Positions 22,446 to 34,309 of a stretch of DNA of 64,000 nt are shown piece by piece (position 1 is the first letter of the stretch; each line of letters begins with the position of its first letter). The position numbers and the translations under genes were made by a program. The DNA is taken from assembly GCA_949316495.1 (NCBI GenBank), contig OX439004.1, forward strand, positions 34,540,904-34,604,903, in the 5' to 3' direction. This DNA comes from Amphiduros pacificus (taxonomy: Eukaryota; Annelida; Polychaeta; Phyllodocida; Hesionidae). The notes below the pieces were generated by a model. It was not told the origin of the DNA and searched no databases. It saw only the letters and a program-made list of their open reading frames with translations.

Positions 22446-25381
22446 GTAGGCTTGGAAACTTTCACTGTCCCAATAGTGCTGCACCTATACTTCATGATTA
22501 TATGTGTGTGTGTGCCTGTCACCATCCCAATGTAACATCACTGTCCTGGACATGAAGCACCAGACTTTTAATGAACAAAAGATTTGGACATATTTATCAG
22601 TCAGTATTTCTAGTCATATTCCCAAAGCTGCTAAGAATTCATGGACCATCACCAAAATAATCATTGCTCTTTGGGTTCACCAATTTCTGTACTAATAACA
22701 GAATTATCCATTCAATAGTACTTATCTGTACAAAAATGAAATCAACAAAATTTTCTTTGAATGTACTGTGCTCCATTTTCATCAAATGCTATAATAAAGT
22801 TTTTCATCACAAATGTGAATTATATTGGTTATTATTGAATGGTGCTGCACCCTGCATATATTGATTAAAGTAAAGAGGAGCAACTTTCCCTGCTTCCTGT
22901 GGTCTGCAGCAGCTCTATTTGCCACTGTGAGCTTGCATCTTGTAATATTTCCTTCAAAAATGAAGGATCAATACTTTAAGATACAGGAACACTTCACTGA
23001 GCTGACATAATACATTCCTGCCCATATCCATCAAATGGTCAAATTTAAATGATTAAAGGGGTATTTTTATTTTTTTGTTTTTTAAGTTAATATTAGGGTA
23101 AATAATCAGTGAATTTTACAGAATGTTAACAAGGAATTACTGGAGAAATCATGTTTTTATGAATGACGTCATACGTGTCAGACGGTTTCATATTTAAGAG
23201 GCAAAGTAGATGCAGACCAATCTTTGTAGATAGGAGTAAAGAGCATATCAAATAACAATTGATGTTTAATGTACACATAGCCAAGATCACAGTATCTTTA
23301 TGCATGCACAGTGATGGTCATTGATGATTTCTCCATAGCCTGATATGTATGCTAGGTGCAGCAGGTGTGTAGTCCGGTAAAAGGCCAGTAGCACTGTTAA
23401 TGGATATCTTTATGGTTACAATAGAAAGAATAAAAGGTTTGCTTACAAGCTTACAATTCTTGCCACGAGAAACGGAAAAAAGCTTTATTTTCAAATTATC
23501 ACATGTTGAATCCTTTATGAAAGTATGTCACAAATTCTATAAAGTGTTCATTGATATAGATCTATCCCACAAGGAATGAAAAATAAAATTTAGATTAAAG
23601 ATTTCAGCCATTGTTTTTAGATGATATCAGTTTTTTAGATGATATCAGTGTGAGGCTGGTGCTGTGATGACTAGTTCTCATTTTGCCTCCAGGACAGAAT
23701 GCTATCACACAGTCCAGGATGTGGCAGAGTAATGAATCTATCTTGTTTTGAGAGAAAGCAAATCATTTCATGAAGAGTGGCCATTCCTTTGTTCTCTGGA
23801 CAAAAACTATTTCAGGCAAATTATTTAGAAACGGACTCTATTAGATGAATATGCAAATACTAAATTGATTCATTAGAAAAACACTAGAGGGCCCAGTTTA
23901 CGTGGATGTTTTGAGAGTTGCCAGAGAAAATATTGGTTGTAATAATTATATCCATATCAATATGAACATTGCCTAACAGAATAAGCAAAAAAATGCAATT
24001 TAATAATTGATACAAAAAGCCATAGGAGCAGTAGACCTCAGCTGATGCGTGGAAGCAGACTCAGTTAATGATGAGGAGAGTAACGTTTGAGAAAATAGAA
24101 TTACCACATTATTCTGAAGCTGTGAGCATGTCCTTTCATCTTTCAAGCCCAACCTGAAATAGATTTAAAAAACATTGTTTGTTTGCTTTACAATTTTACC
24201 TTGTACTTTCACCAAAGAATTGAGAAAAGTATACACGTATCATCTCATATTATCACAATATCTAAAGATATGTAGAGGATACCTAATTTTTCAGTTTGTT
24301 ATTTTAAAATAATATATTTAATCAATTGAAGCCATACATTTATTTGCTTGGACCTAAATGTTACCCCAGTGCTTTATCATTTAACTGCTGCATTTCGCCA
24401 GACTTGGCACAGAATGTCTGTGCATGGCGACATATACTCATCTTTTTTTGTGACTGAATAGACGTTTGTCTCCAACTGACTTAGATAGGATGAATATGAT
24501 GATTCAAATGTAAGGAAAACCTTCTTATTATGTCTGTGTTGACATTGGATCCTGTCAGACTTTGCTCATCTTTCATAGGGCGTTGTTCCGTGGAGGATCA
24601 GGAAATATTTTACATACTTGTCAGACGGATTAACATCTCTTGTTATTTTCACATACATAGATGTATGTTTAGAATTTGGTTGTGCAAATAGAGAAAAGTA
24701 AAGAGAAATGGGGAATAGTCTTTTGTTTAATTAAGAACTGCGGCATGTAAAGTGGACACATTAAATGAAGCTATTTTCTATATGCAAATGTTAGGATATT
24801 AGTATAGTAAATTATAACTTGATTTTTGAGAACCCTTATAGCCACAGCCGTGATAGCAAAAACTGGAAAACAATAATATATTTCTCTCAACCAAAGCAAA
24901 GCGACAAAAAGAATTACTTCATGAAGGTTTACCGAAACTTGAAGTTCCAACTCTATGATGTGGGTCTGTTAATTAGAAAGTTGATTAATTAGAATGTTGA
25001 AAAGAACTCTGCCTTGCCCATCACACAACAAAGACTTGATGCTGCCATTGTTTTGATAAAGTTCAATTAACGACAGCAAGATAAGAGGTCATGTTTAATT
25101 GTTTTAGTTTGTGAAAACAAAAGGATTTCTTGTTTTTTTCAATTATAGTAAATTAGGTAATAGATTGTGAACTGCCATTTATCAGAGAACAAAAGTTGAA
25201 TGGCCAGGGATGCCTGTTCGAAATCTCTGGACGAGAGGATAATGTTTCCTGAAGGTCACTGACTGTCCCTGGTCACAACGGCATTGGGACTCTGGGCACC
25301 AAACAATGTCTGGTTTTATTGTGATAATGAATATATTAATTAAGCACCTTGTGGTAATGATGTGGTTAATGGTGGTATTGT

Positions 25382-25413
25382 GTTGCCATGACAACTAGCT
25401 GGACACAGTGTCC
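25382..25413. promoter_or_regulatory. X-box-like site beside a 13-bp palindrome
   Basis: GTTGCCATGACAAC (25382-25395) matches the RFX X-box pattern at both half-sites. Six bases later GGACACAGTGTCC (25401-25413) is a perfect inverted repeat around a central base. Two palindromic sites so close in single-copy DNA suggest a bound element. Function is inferred only. Confidence 0.4.
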
Positions 25414-28400
25414 AACAATTCAGCACCAGGTGGCAAGGAGAGAACAAAAAACCCTAATCTCTGGGTTCATCCCCTATAGGGCGGCTCTGTCTCAGATCAT
25501 GAATGTCTCTACGAGTTGTTTTTTTACGCCCCAAAACACAGTCTAATTGAGACCAGTGTAGATAATATGCAACTTCTCGCCAAATTTGACAAAAAGGTTT
25601 CACCTGGACCTTTTAAAATATCTGTATCAAAAGCTGCCATGATATCGCCCTCTGGTGAGAACACAGAGGATGAGTTTTAATGCAGCTTGGTGGCATTTTA
25701 ATGGCGTTTGATGGCATGTTAAACACAACGGGATTCGCAATCACTTTGGCTTGAACCACCTGCATTTCACATTATAGTGATGATGGCACACAAATGACAT
25801 TAACTTGTTTCATACTTCAATTTACATGTCTTAGCAAATTGTTTTGGTGTGCCCCACATTTCAGACCCATATTATTGTTCAAATGAGAAATTATTGATAA
25901 TCCAATCCTGACTGTGAGATTCTTATCTCCAGAATATTAATAATGTCTCTCTGTGTACATGTCTAATTGCTTCATATTTTCTGTGGTTTAAGCTAAATTT
26001 CCTCATTACAACATATTATCACCCTGATCCTAATTCGTGTTTTTTTTGGCAAATATGTTTAAATGATAACACAATTCCTACCTTATTTGAAAGCCTTAGG
26101 GGCTTTATTACTCATGAATTTGGTAATATTTGATGTTTGATGAGGTGCCTTATTCCAGTTCTCCAGAGACAAAATCCTTGCAGGCCATTTTTTTAGAATT
26201 ATAAATGGCCCATATGGCCCATTATGGACCATATTTATATGCGAAACACACACATTTCACTTATCATAATTTACATTTTATGGAATGCAGAAAGTCATCT
26301 GTTGATTTATGCTTTAATGTATAATGTAAACCAACACAGTGCCGTCAATTAATTAAACACTGGCGTAAAAAAAAAAAAATTTTCATCTCTTCATTAAGAT
26401 ACATTTGCGAAACAGAACCCCTGCCTCTTCATGCCATTAAATGCATTTTTAAAGACAGCCACATCACGCAAGCCTTGGAAAAGTGTTATGAATTGGCAGT
26501 CACCGAAATAGACTCACTAATTTTTATGGACCCAGGAACTAATGAGGCTGTCGGAAGCAAAATGACACTCCTCACACTTTAGATTCCTTTTCTCTGCAGC
26601 ACAGACTACCAATATAATTATATGCAACGTTGTCAGTTTTCTGGGTAGCCGAAGTTGAGTAATGAGTTGTACATTTCAGATGCTTGCCATTTTGATGACA
26701 TTTTGGCAAACATCTCGTACATTAAAGCATTGTGGTGAATGAAATGTTTTGCATTGAACAAAACGCATGTCAGAAGATCATGAAATATTCACACAAAAAT
26801 TATCTGCTTCTGGACTTGCTACTTGCACCTGTGTTGTTTTGTGCCAGTTGCTTACAAGCGTTTAATGGTAATCAAGTGTTTCCTCAAACTGTTTTTGATG
26901 AAAGTTCCTTTGAAATTTGAAAAAAAAAACTCAATTTAATTTTAAGTATTTGCATTTGTTGGGGCTTTGTTGTATGCATATGGAGTGATCACAGCAAAAA
27001 TATTAGCGCTTCTGATATTGAATATTGTAATAAAATATTTAGCAATGTGATCTAGCTGATTAAAATTTCATCAAAACATTAACTCTGCTTGGTGATGTGG
27101 AATAACCTCTGACACATTTAGGCTCAATAACTGTCAATTAGCAGTTTAAATTTTTATTGACTTGCACTGAAACTGGTTTTAACTGAAATTATCTAAACTT
27201 AATCAAAACTCAAGAAAATAAATTGCTCCTTTCCTATTTTTTTTCCTTTCTTTTTTTTTTTTTTTTTTTAAACCCAATGTTAATTGGTATTGTTTTTTTG
27301 GAGTTTGTGATTCTTACCAGACACAAGTTGTTATCTGCAGGGTAAGTCGGAGGTGGAACCGGGAGGGAAAAAGGCAAATTGAAATCTTTATTTATGTCTT
27401 AAAGCAGGTCACAGAGATTAATAGGCCCACATCGATTCTTCACACCAAGGTGACCCATTGTCATCAAGCAGGATGCTCAACGTATGCAAAAATACCAAGA
27501 AAAAAAATCAACATTATTATGCAGATTTTTAAAAATAGGCAAAATGATTGAATTGCCATAAATCATAGCCCAAACTCGTTTGGGAAAAGTCTATGTTTTA
27601 CATGATTTACATCATTTTCCTAAAATGGCCCTTTTAAAAGAACTAACATTTTGTGGCTGTGTCATGAAATTTTTTTTAACCTTTTTTTTTATTTCATTCA
27701 TGAGAATTGCAAATTAATGAGGTGATTTGCTTATCTTAGTTTGGAGTGATAAAATGAAAAAAAAGTTGGAAAATCCCATTGGGGCTGTTAGAGCAATCAG
27801 TTGTAGATCAGGAAACAATGTGAAGCAATGTATGTGACAGCACACGGAGAGAATCATGTATCACATTCCTCCATAAGCAGAGACAACATATGCACATGTG
27901 TGGAGTGTGCGAGGAAATAACGAGGCAGGGTCAACAATATACCACCGATGTATACGACATCATCACACAATGCCACATAGAGCCTCTTAAAAATCATGTG
28001 GCTTTTATGGGAAACCATAATAAATAGGACCCATTTTTGTTGCAAGTTATGACCCCATTATCAGTGGAAGATGTGAGGATGCTTTTGATGCCTACCTCGT
28101 CTTGGCTGGACTCAATAGGCACACACTAATCTACTCTCTACTTGTGTGGCAAGTTTCATGTTTTTATATCATGGCAGAGAAATTGTTTCCGAATAGCATC
28201 TTTTGTAATTTGTTGGAGGTTTGCAAAGGAAATGGGTGGTAGGGTCAGAGCGGTTTTAATTGTGTGGTGGTACTTGGCGAGGATCACCCGTGGATCACCC
28301 GCAGGGGTACAATGGGAGCCCACTCTTAACTGCCCTTCTCCCTCATCTCTAACCATAAATGCTTTGATGAATGAAATGCCTTATCTACTGCCATAACTGG

Positions 28401-29757
28401 AGACAATAACCGGCAGCAAAATGAGACCAGGGGAAAATCAATAATTACGGGAGTGGTGGCAAAAATAGCTGGGTTGTATGGAAGGGTTTTGTGGGTGTAG
28501 GTCATCTTTAAAAAATGATCTTAGATCTACTTGTCTCATTTATCTCATCATATTAACCCTTTTATTTGTTTTATCACCAAGTTTACCTTCTTATATCACA
28601 TCAAAATCACCCTCTTCTCATCAGATTTACCCCTATTTACCCTCTCCTCTTAACTGATCTCAAGTTACCCTCAGCCATATCATCACATTTAGCATTTTAA
28701 GTCTCACATTCTGTCATCTCTTATTTTTCTCCCTTCTGATTCGCCTGATTTTCTTCAGTCTAGTGATATTGACCAATAACTAATCACATCTAAGGCTTCT
28801 TCTTCCATCCCATCACTTTAAACTTCTTGTTGCCTTAATCTTATATATCGGTAATCTCATTCCGTTGCAAACTCTGCTTTATATATAAGTATACTAATTC
28901 CAAAAAGATATTGAAATTGGATAATAATCTTATTATGTGTTAAATATTCTAAACCGATTTCTAAATTATATTAATTTATTTGGATTTGATTCATGAATTC
29001 AATTCTTTTTGTCTACAATTTCTCACAAATTGATGATAAATAATTTTATGAAAAACAAAACAGAATTGAGGTTTAAGTTCACTTTTTATTAGGTTGACAA
29101 GGTTACCAGCTTGCACGGTTTTTAACATGGATGCCATTTTGGGTAAGTTTTTGGTCAATGTTTGGTGGGGCATGTTCCATTAGGCTTGTGGTGTCATCTT
29201 TCTGATTAGACCTCAAACATTTCCTGCTCTACTGAAAGGAAGTTTACTTTGTCACAGGGGCAAATGGGAACTAAACTCCAATTACAGTTTCCATTTGATC
29301 TTTTGTTTGCTTTTCGTATTTGACAACAGAGTATTATCACTTGAACTGGAAATTTCGGATTATGATGTAATTGACTCGGATGATAGAAACAACACAAATA
29401 TCTCAGCACTGCTAATAGTACAGTATATTCTCTGAACTTTTAGATTAGTAAAGTCTGGATATATCAGACTTGATACTAATTCAGCATACACTTTGTGCAT
29501 ATTTTGTCATTCTTCTCTAGTACAAGAGATAAATTAATGAAAACCAGGATTTTAGTCACAGGGGAATTTTTGAAACGGTGTAGATATTTAAGGTTTGAAA
29601 TATCAGAAGTAAATATATCTCCACTGAAATATATGTATACTATTTGTTATGATAGCCATATGATATACCCATATGATATGTTATCTGCTGTAAATTTGCT
29701 GAATAATTTAGTGAGGAGATGGAGAATTCTGATGGATAGGAGGTTTCTGGCATCATA

Positions 29758-29799
29758 CATGGGGTCGAACCATACAGCTCTACCATACAAGCTACATCC
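29758..29799 (-). ncRNA. tRNA-like fold lacking an anticodon arm
   Basis: Read on the minus strand, the piece begins GGATGTAGC. It forms a D-arm: stem GCTT/GAGC, with an 8-base loop containing GG (GTATGGTA). After only two bases it forms a T-arm: stem TATGG/CCATG with the 7-base loop TTCGACC. A-box-like and B-box-like (GGTTCGACC) promoter elements are therefore present at abnormally short spacing. There is no anticodon arm and no matching 3' acceptor strand, so it is not a working tRNA. A tRNA-derived SINE head with an internal deletion, or a decayed tRNA copy, is the best reading. Confidence 0.4.
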
Positions 29800-30559
29800 T
29801 TAAAACACCCCCAGGACATCCTGTGTGGTTACAATAAAACTATATATGATACAAAACATGAAAATAGATCTATGTCAGTTTGTTTACAAATTTAATCTAA
29901 ATTCATAGCATGTGACTAATCGATTATTGTTGGGTATTTCAGGCATTTAATTTCTCTCTGTCTCCTGTTCGTATAATGTTTATAATGTTGGAAATATATA
30001 ATATATTAATGTATTATGATCAGAGTCACAGTTCACCATGGATATTTCATGAATAAATAGATATATGAGTTTAATTTGAAGTAAAATTTCTCCAGGGAAA
30101 GAAACTATATTGCGGGGTTCAAACCAAACAATGTGGAAAACTGTTCAAAGAGAATTTAAAAGTAATGCCATCTAATTTTAAGGCAGAATAAAAATAGGAT
30201 TCAAATCAAGTGATCCATTTTCATTGTTTTCATTGAGGACTGAGTAAAATCTTATCGTATTTTGAAATAAGAAATTTATCTTTTAATTTCCCAAGCTAAT
30301 TACATTAGAATTAGACTAGATAGCAGTAAAGACAGTTTGATTAATGTATTTGTATGTTCGAAGTGTTTCAGACAATAGTTAGGGCACACAGCATAGAGAA
30401 AAGAGGTTAATAAATCAGTGAATGTGACATTTTATCTTTGTAGGCTGTACAAGTGGTTTGATTGCATTGAAGTTGATTGCCAAGATGCCACAACCCATCA
30501 CCCCTATATGACCCAGTTTGTGTCGCAGTGGACTGATCCATATATTGCACTGATGTTTT

Positions 30560-30928
30560 GACTTGCTTGCATGCGAGCAACCATCCTGCCACCCCTGCTG
30601 GGCATACCAGTGAGCTCAGCCCAGTCGGCAGAGTTGTAGCAGGCTGCAGGCAGAGACAGTGAGGGGACATAGACAGTGAGAGAGGGATAACAGACCAGCA
30701 TGTTAAACACACAGGGTGCTTGAAGGATGGTGTGAGGAAACTGAGGGAGAGAGAGATGATGCATACATGACACACCAACTCTACCAACTACCTGTGTGAG
30801 CAGTTGTATACAATGTCTCATTGAGGCTACAAAAATACCAAGGAGGAGCGAACCAGCCTCATTGTTGTGAGAGATAATGTAGCCTTTGAATATATACAAC
30901 AAACAGGGAGAGCGGAAAAGGCACAAGG
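30560..30928 (+). other. Possible 5' untranslated and promoter-proximal region
   Basis: This part is richer in GC than the flanking AT-rich DNA and lies immediately upstream of the candidate first coding exon. It holds CAG- and GAGAG-rich segments such as GCAGGCTGCAGGCAGAGACA. An in-frame TGA at 30887-30889 closes the exon frame upstream. No clear TATA box is seen. Overlapping minus-strand frames here (30407-30926) are long because of the GC content and show no recognised domain. Confidence 0.3.
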
Positions 30929-31160
30929 ATGCCTGCTACTATTACTACACTGGCCACGGGGGTGGCCACTGCTACATGGATACAGGCACCACGGAGTGCC
31001 GTCAGACCCAGGGTCACTGCAGGGACCCTGCTCCTAGTGGGAATATTACCAATCCTGTCTCTAATGGGGAGTATATGTAGAAAACTATGGCTCTCCAGCC
31101 TCCTCTTGTGTGGGATTATATTACTATGGAATGTACCCACTGCACAAGCTCTAGACACTG
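30929..31160 (+). CDS. Candidate first coding exon with signal peptide
   Basis: The ATG at 30929 has A at -3 and G at +4 and follows an in-frame TGA at 30887-30889. The frame runs 77 codons plus one base to a strong donor, G|GTGAGT, at 31160/31161, leaving a phase-1 intron. Residues 46-78 form a classic secretory signal: a basic start (MGSICRK), a leucine-rich core (LWLSSLLLCGIILLW) and a cleavage motif (VPTAQA before LDTG). A second in-frame ATG at 31064 would begin exactly at this signal. From the first ATG, a 45-residue threonine/alanine-rich extension with another hydrophobic patch (LLLVGILPILSL) precedes it. Phase-1 donors after signal peptides are usual for secreted and receptor proteins with modular ectodomains. 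I do not recognise the family, and no second exon was found in the window. Transcription is inferred. Confidence 0.5.
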
Positions 31161-31753
31161 GTGAGTTCTTCTTTACATATATATAGATATATCGAATAAT
31201 GTCTTGTTTTTCCCTCACTCATTCAGAAACATCTCCTGTATGTTCATTCATTTATCTTCGTCATACTCCTTCAATATACAGCATACACACATCAATATTA
31301 TACATACATTTCATGTGCTATTTATTTTAGATGTTGATATCGTGTGTGTCGTTTAGTTGCCATTCATACAAACTTGATATTGACATTACTGGTACCAATA
31401 CATACTCCACTTTGCCACCAAGATCAAAGCCAAAGAAATCAACACTGAAATAAACCACCTTTAGAAGCAATCCTTTTCTCCCTGCCATCTGACACCCACG
31501 CTGTACAGAAAGGCCTGAGATAGTTCTAATTCATGCTAATCAGACAGGTGAGAACTGGCCGGTGGCAGCCAGGTGCTCCAAGGATATAGTCAAGGATATG
31601 AAGTGGTAGTGGCACATATTGATATTATTAAAGATATGAATGCCAATATATTGTGTGGTTATGTAGAGTGTAAATAGATCATCACAGAGTTGTGTTGATG
31701 TCTCCTTGAGAGCAAGGTGGTAGCATCGTATGCTTGCCTGCCTGCATGGAGAA
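31161..31753 (+). other. Start of putative first intron
   Basis: This begins with GTGAGTTCTT, a near-consensus donor, and continues into AT-rich DNA with no recognisable exon. Short open stretches are unremarkable. If the exon call is right, the intron probably extends far beyond this point, and the minisatellites downstream would be intronic. Confidence 0.4.
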
Positions 31754-32362
31754 CATTGCGCTCTACCATAAATGCTAGAAATGCCCCAGTGGATCATTGC
31801 TCTCTACCTTAAATGCTCTGGTGGGTCATTGCTCTCTACCATAAATATCCTGGTGGGTCATTGCTCTCTACCATAAATGCTCTGGTGGGTCATTGCTCTC
31901 TACCATAAGTGCCCCGGTGGATCATTGCTCTCTACCATAAATGCCCCGGTGGATCATTGCTCTCTACCATAAATATCCTGGTGGGTCATTGCTCTCTACC
32001 ATAAATATCCTGGTGGGTCATTGCTCTCTACCATAAATATCCTGGTGGGTCATTGCTCTCTACCATAAATATCCTGGTGGGTCATTGCTCTCTACCATAA
32101 ATATCCTGGTGGATCATTGCTCTCTACCATAAATATCCTGGTGGGTCATTGCTCTCTACTATAAATATCCTGGTGGATCATTGCTCTCTACCATAAATGC
32201 CCCGGTGGATCATTGCTCTCTACTGTAAATACTCTGGTGTATAATTGCTCTACCATAAATACTCTGGTGTATAATTGCTCTACCATAAATACTCTGGTGT
32301 ATAATTGCTCTACCATAAATGCTCTGGTGTATAATTGCTCGACTGTAAATAGCCTGGTATAT
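31754..32362. repeat. Minisatellite, 32-bp unit switching to 30 bp
   Basis: The main unit contains GGTGGGTCATTGCTCTCTAC then CATAAATATCCT. From about 32234 it changes to a 30-bp form with GGTGTATAATTGCTC. The two forms share CTACCATAAAT. ATATCC, GCTCTG and GCCCCG variants occur in blocks. Confidence 0.95.
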
Positions 32363-33413
32363 CGAATGCTTCAAATTCTCAAATGCTCTCTGTTCAAATT
32401 GAGCTGATGAACCATAGGTAAATGTGATGATTTTATGAGTTATGGCTCTGTAATGTTTTAACAGTTTACAGAAAATTATTGGTTGTAGAAGCATATTGAT
32501 ATTCTGGTATTAATGAGAATTTTGGATTGGTATTGATTGACATTGGCAACTGAAATTAAGAGATATTGGGTGCAGATATTGTAAGCTAGTGGCTACTGGT
32601 TATTAGTTCCTAACATTGATAAAGTTAGGTTACTATTTGTTGTGATTGGTTACTGGTGTTTTTCAAGATTGGTTACTGGTACTTGAGTTCTAAGACAAAT
32701 GTTATTGATACGAGCAAGAGATGAGGTGTAATAATATTGAGCCAACTGTGTAGGCCTATTTTACCAGACAGGTGCTGCATTAGTTATTGACTGAAATTTG
32801 CATACATATATGTGGATCATTCCAATCATCCATATCTCCACTCCATGGTACACCAAACGTTTATAGAAATGAGCCTCTAAGCATGTTACATACAATGAAA
32901 TTAAAACTGCCTGGGGGGTTATTTGTATTTTTGCCATGAGATTTGTTGAAAATGGCATTTGATTAATATATATATATTTATATATATATATATATATAGT
33001 ATGTTTGCCAAAATCAACAAATCTATAATAAAAGTTAGTGATATGTATGTGTACATAGAAGATTTAACTTAAATATTTACTTCCAAGGATTAAGGAACTT
33101 AATTATTTCAAAAAGGTGAAATTTAGACACTAAAAAGGGTAGAATTAGATTTTATTTTGCAGTTTCTGGTTTCACTTGAGTGGGGTGGGTTAATATGGTT
33201 AAATATGGTAGGAGCTGCTGAAGTGATTGTAACTCAAGCCAAATACTGCCCAGAGCAATAAAGGCAGGAGAACGTGTGATAATTAAATAGAGGGCAGGTG
33301 AGAGTGAATTATTACCTGTCTCGGATGGGGGTAGGTGGAGACAGACAGACGTAGAGGCAGCACCCCCCTGTGGATATTATGTCTCTGCCAGCGCAGGAGG
33401 CCTGAATAGCAGC
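32363..33413. other. AT-rich single-copy DNA with a TA microsatellite
   Basis: No gene is seen. A (TA)n tract lies at about 32966-32998. Part of the stretch near 32560-32690 loosely repeats GGTTACTGGT. Nothing else is identified. Confidence 0.5.
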
Positions 33414-33636
33414 AACTGTGTGGCATCAGTGTGACATCAGTGTGGCATCAGTGTGACATCAATGTGACATTGCCTTGACGTCAATTTGACATTGCCCTGG
33501 CACCAATGTAACATCACCATGGCTTTAATGTGGCATCGCACTGGCTTTAATATGGCATCAATGTGGCATTTCCGTGGCATTGCCCTGGCATCGCCTTGGC
33601 ATCAATGTGGCATCGCCCGGGCATCAGTGTGGCATC
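33414..33636. repeat. Degenerate 12-bp tandem repeat
   Basis: The repeat is built on ATCAGTGTGGCA and ATCAGTGTGACA, decaying rightwards into GCATTGCCCTGG-type words. It contains TGACGTCA-like pieces such as TTGACGTCAA at about 33476. It is older than most other arrays here. Confidence 0.85.
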
Positions 33637-34164
33637 ATCATGTGCCCCTTAAATGTCTTCATACCATGAGAATTGAGCATTTGGATAACTCATTACTCCG
33701 AGAAATGAGGAAGTCGTGATTCCCAGCATATTAGAGTGGTTGCCTTTTGATGAGAGTTTTATGAAGATCATTATATTTTATTATGATTAGATCAAGGATC
33801 TGTGGGGCTGGCAGCAGAACATGTCACCAGCATTTCTTCACTTCTAAAAAAGAAACAAGCATGAAAGGCTCTCATCATGTCAAATCTCTGTGTTACGTTA
33901 CTTTTTGCATTAGTAATGTAATTTATTTAATTTAAAGGGGGAGAACAGTCCAATGAGGATGAGTCATACTTTGCAATAATAAATACATTTGTTCCATGCT
34001 AAGAAATAAATAAAACTGTTGCAAGAATTGAAATGATATGCTTCCCAGGGCCAAGTTCACATGGGGGATGGAGGGTGTTTGATGTCAGCTTGGAAGTGAG
34101 GTAAAATTACGACAGAGGAGAAATCTTAATGTGACAAGAAACATGTTATGAACAGCTACTGTTA
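33637..34164. other. Single-copy DNA, nothing identified
   Basis: AT-rich spacer between two short tandem repeats. No exon, RNA fold or element is recognised. Confidence 0.5.
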
Positions 34165-34309
34165 TACAGACAAGGCATGACAGACAAGGTACTACAGAGA
34201 AGGCATGACAGACAAGGCATGACAGACAAGGTATAACAGACAAGGTAAGACAGACAAGGTATTCCTGTCAAGGCATGTCAGACGAGGCATGACAGACAAG
34301 GCGTGTCAG
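34165..34309. repeat. 14-bp tandem repeat, about 10 copies
   Basis: The unit is CAGACAAGGCATGA, with TATAA, TAAGA and GTGT variants. It is degenerate and short. Confidence 0.85.

Larger units (their letters stand above)
22446..30886. other. 8.4-kb array-free AT-rich region, possible regulatory DNA
   Basis: In contrast to the region before it, this part holds no minisatellite. It contains many stretches of unbroken, non-repetitive sequence with homeodomain/POU-like words (TTAATTA, TAATGA, ATTTGCAT-like), for example 26380-26900, 27400-27760 and 25440-25800. It lies directly upstream of the candidate first exon. Those traits fit intergenic or promoter-distal regulatory DNA of a developmental gene, but only cross-species alignment could show conservation. 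A T-run lies near 27250-27270 and an A-run near 26367-26380. Open stretches here are short and unrecognised. Confidence 0.35.

Noticed and set aside
30113-30127. GGGGTTCAAACC as a tRNA B-box
   Set aside because: No A-box or cloverleaf arms at the right distance upstream.
30407-31218. Three long minus-strand frames opposite the candidate exon
   Set aside because: They reflect the higher GC content there. The plus-strand exon has a matching start, signal peptide and donor; the minus frames have no such support.
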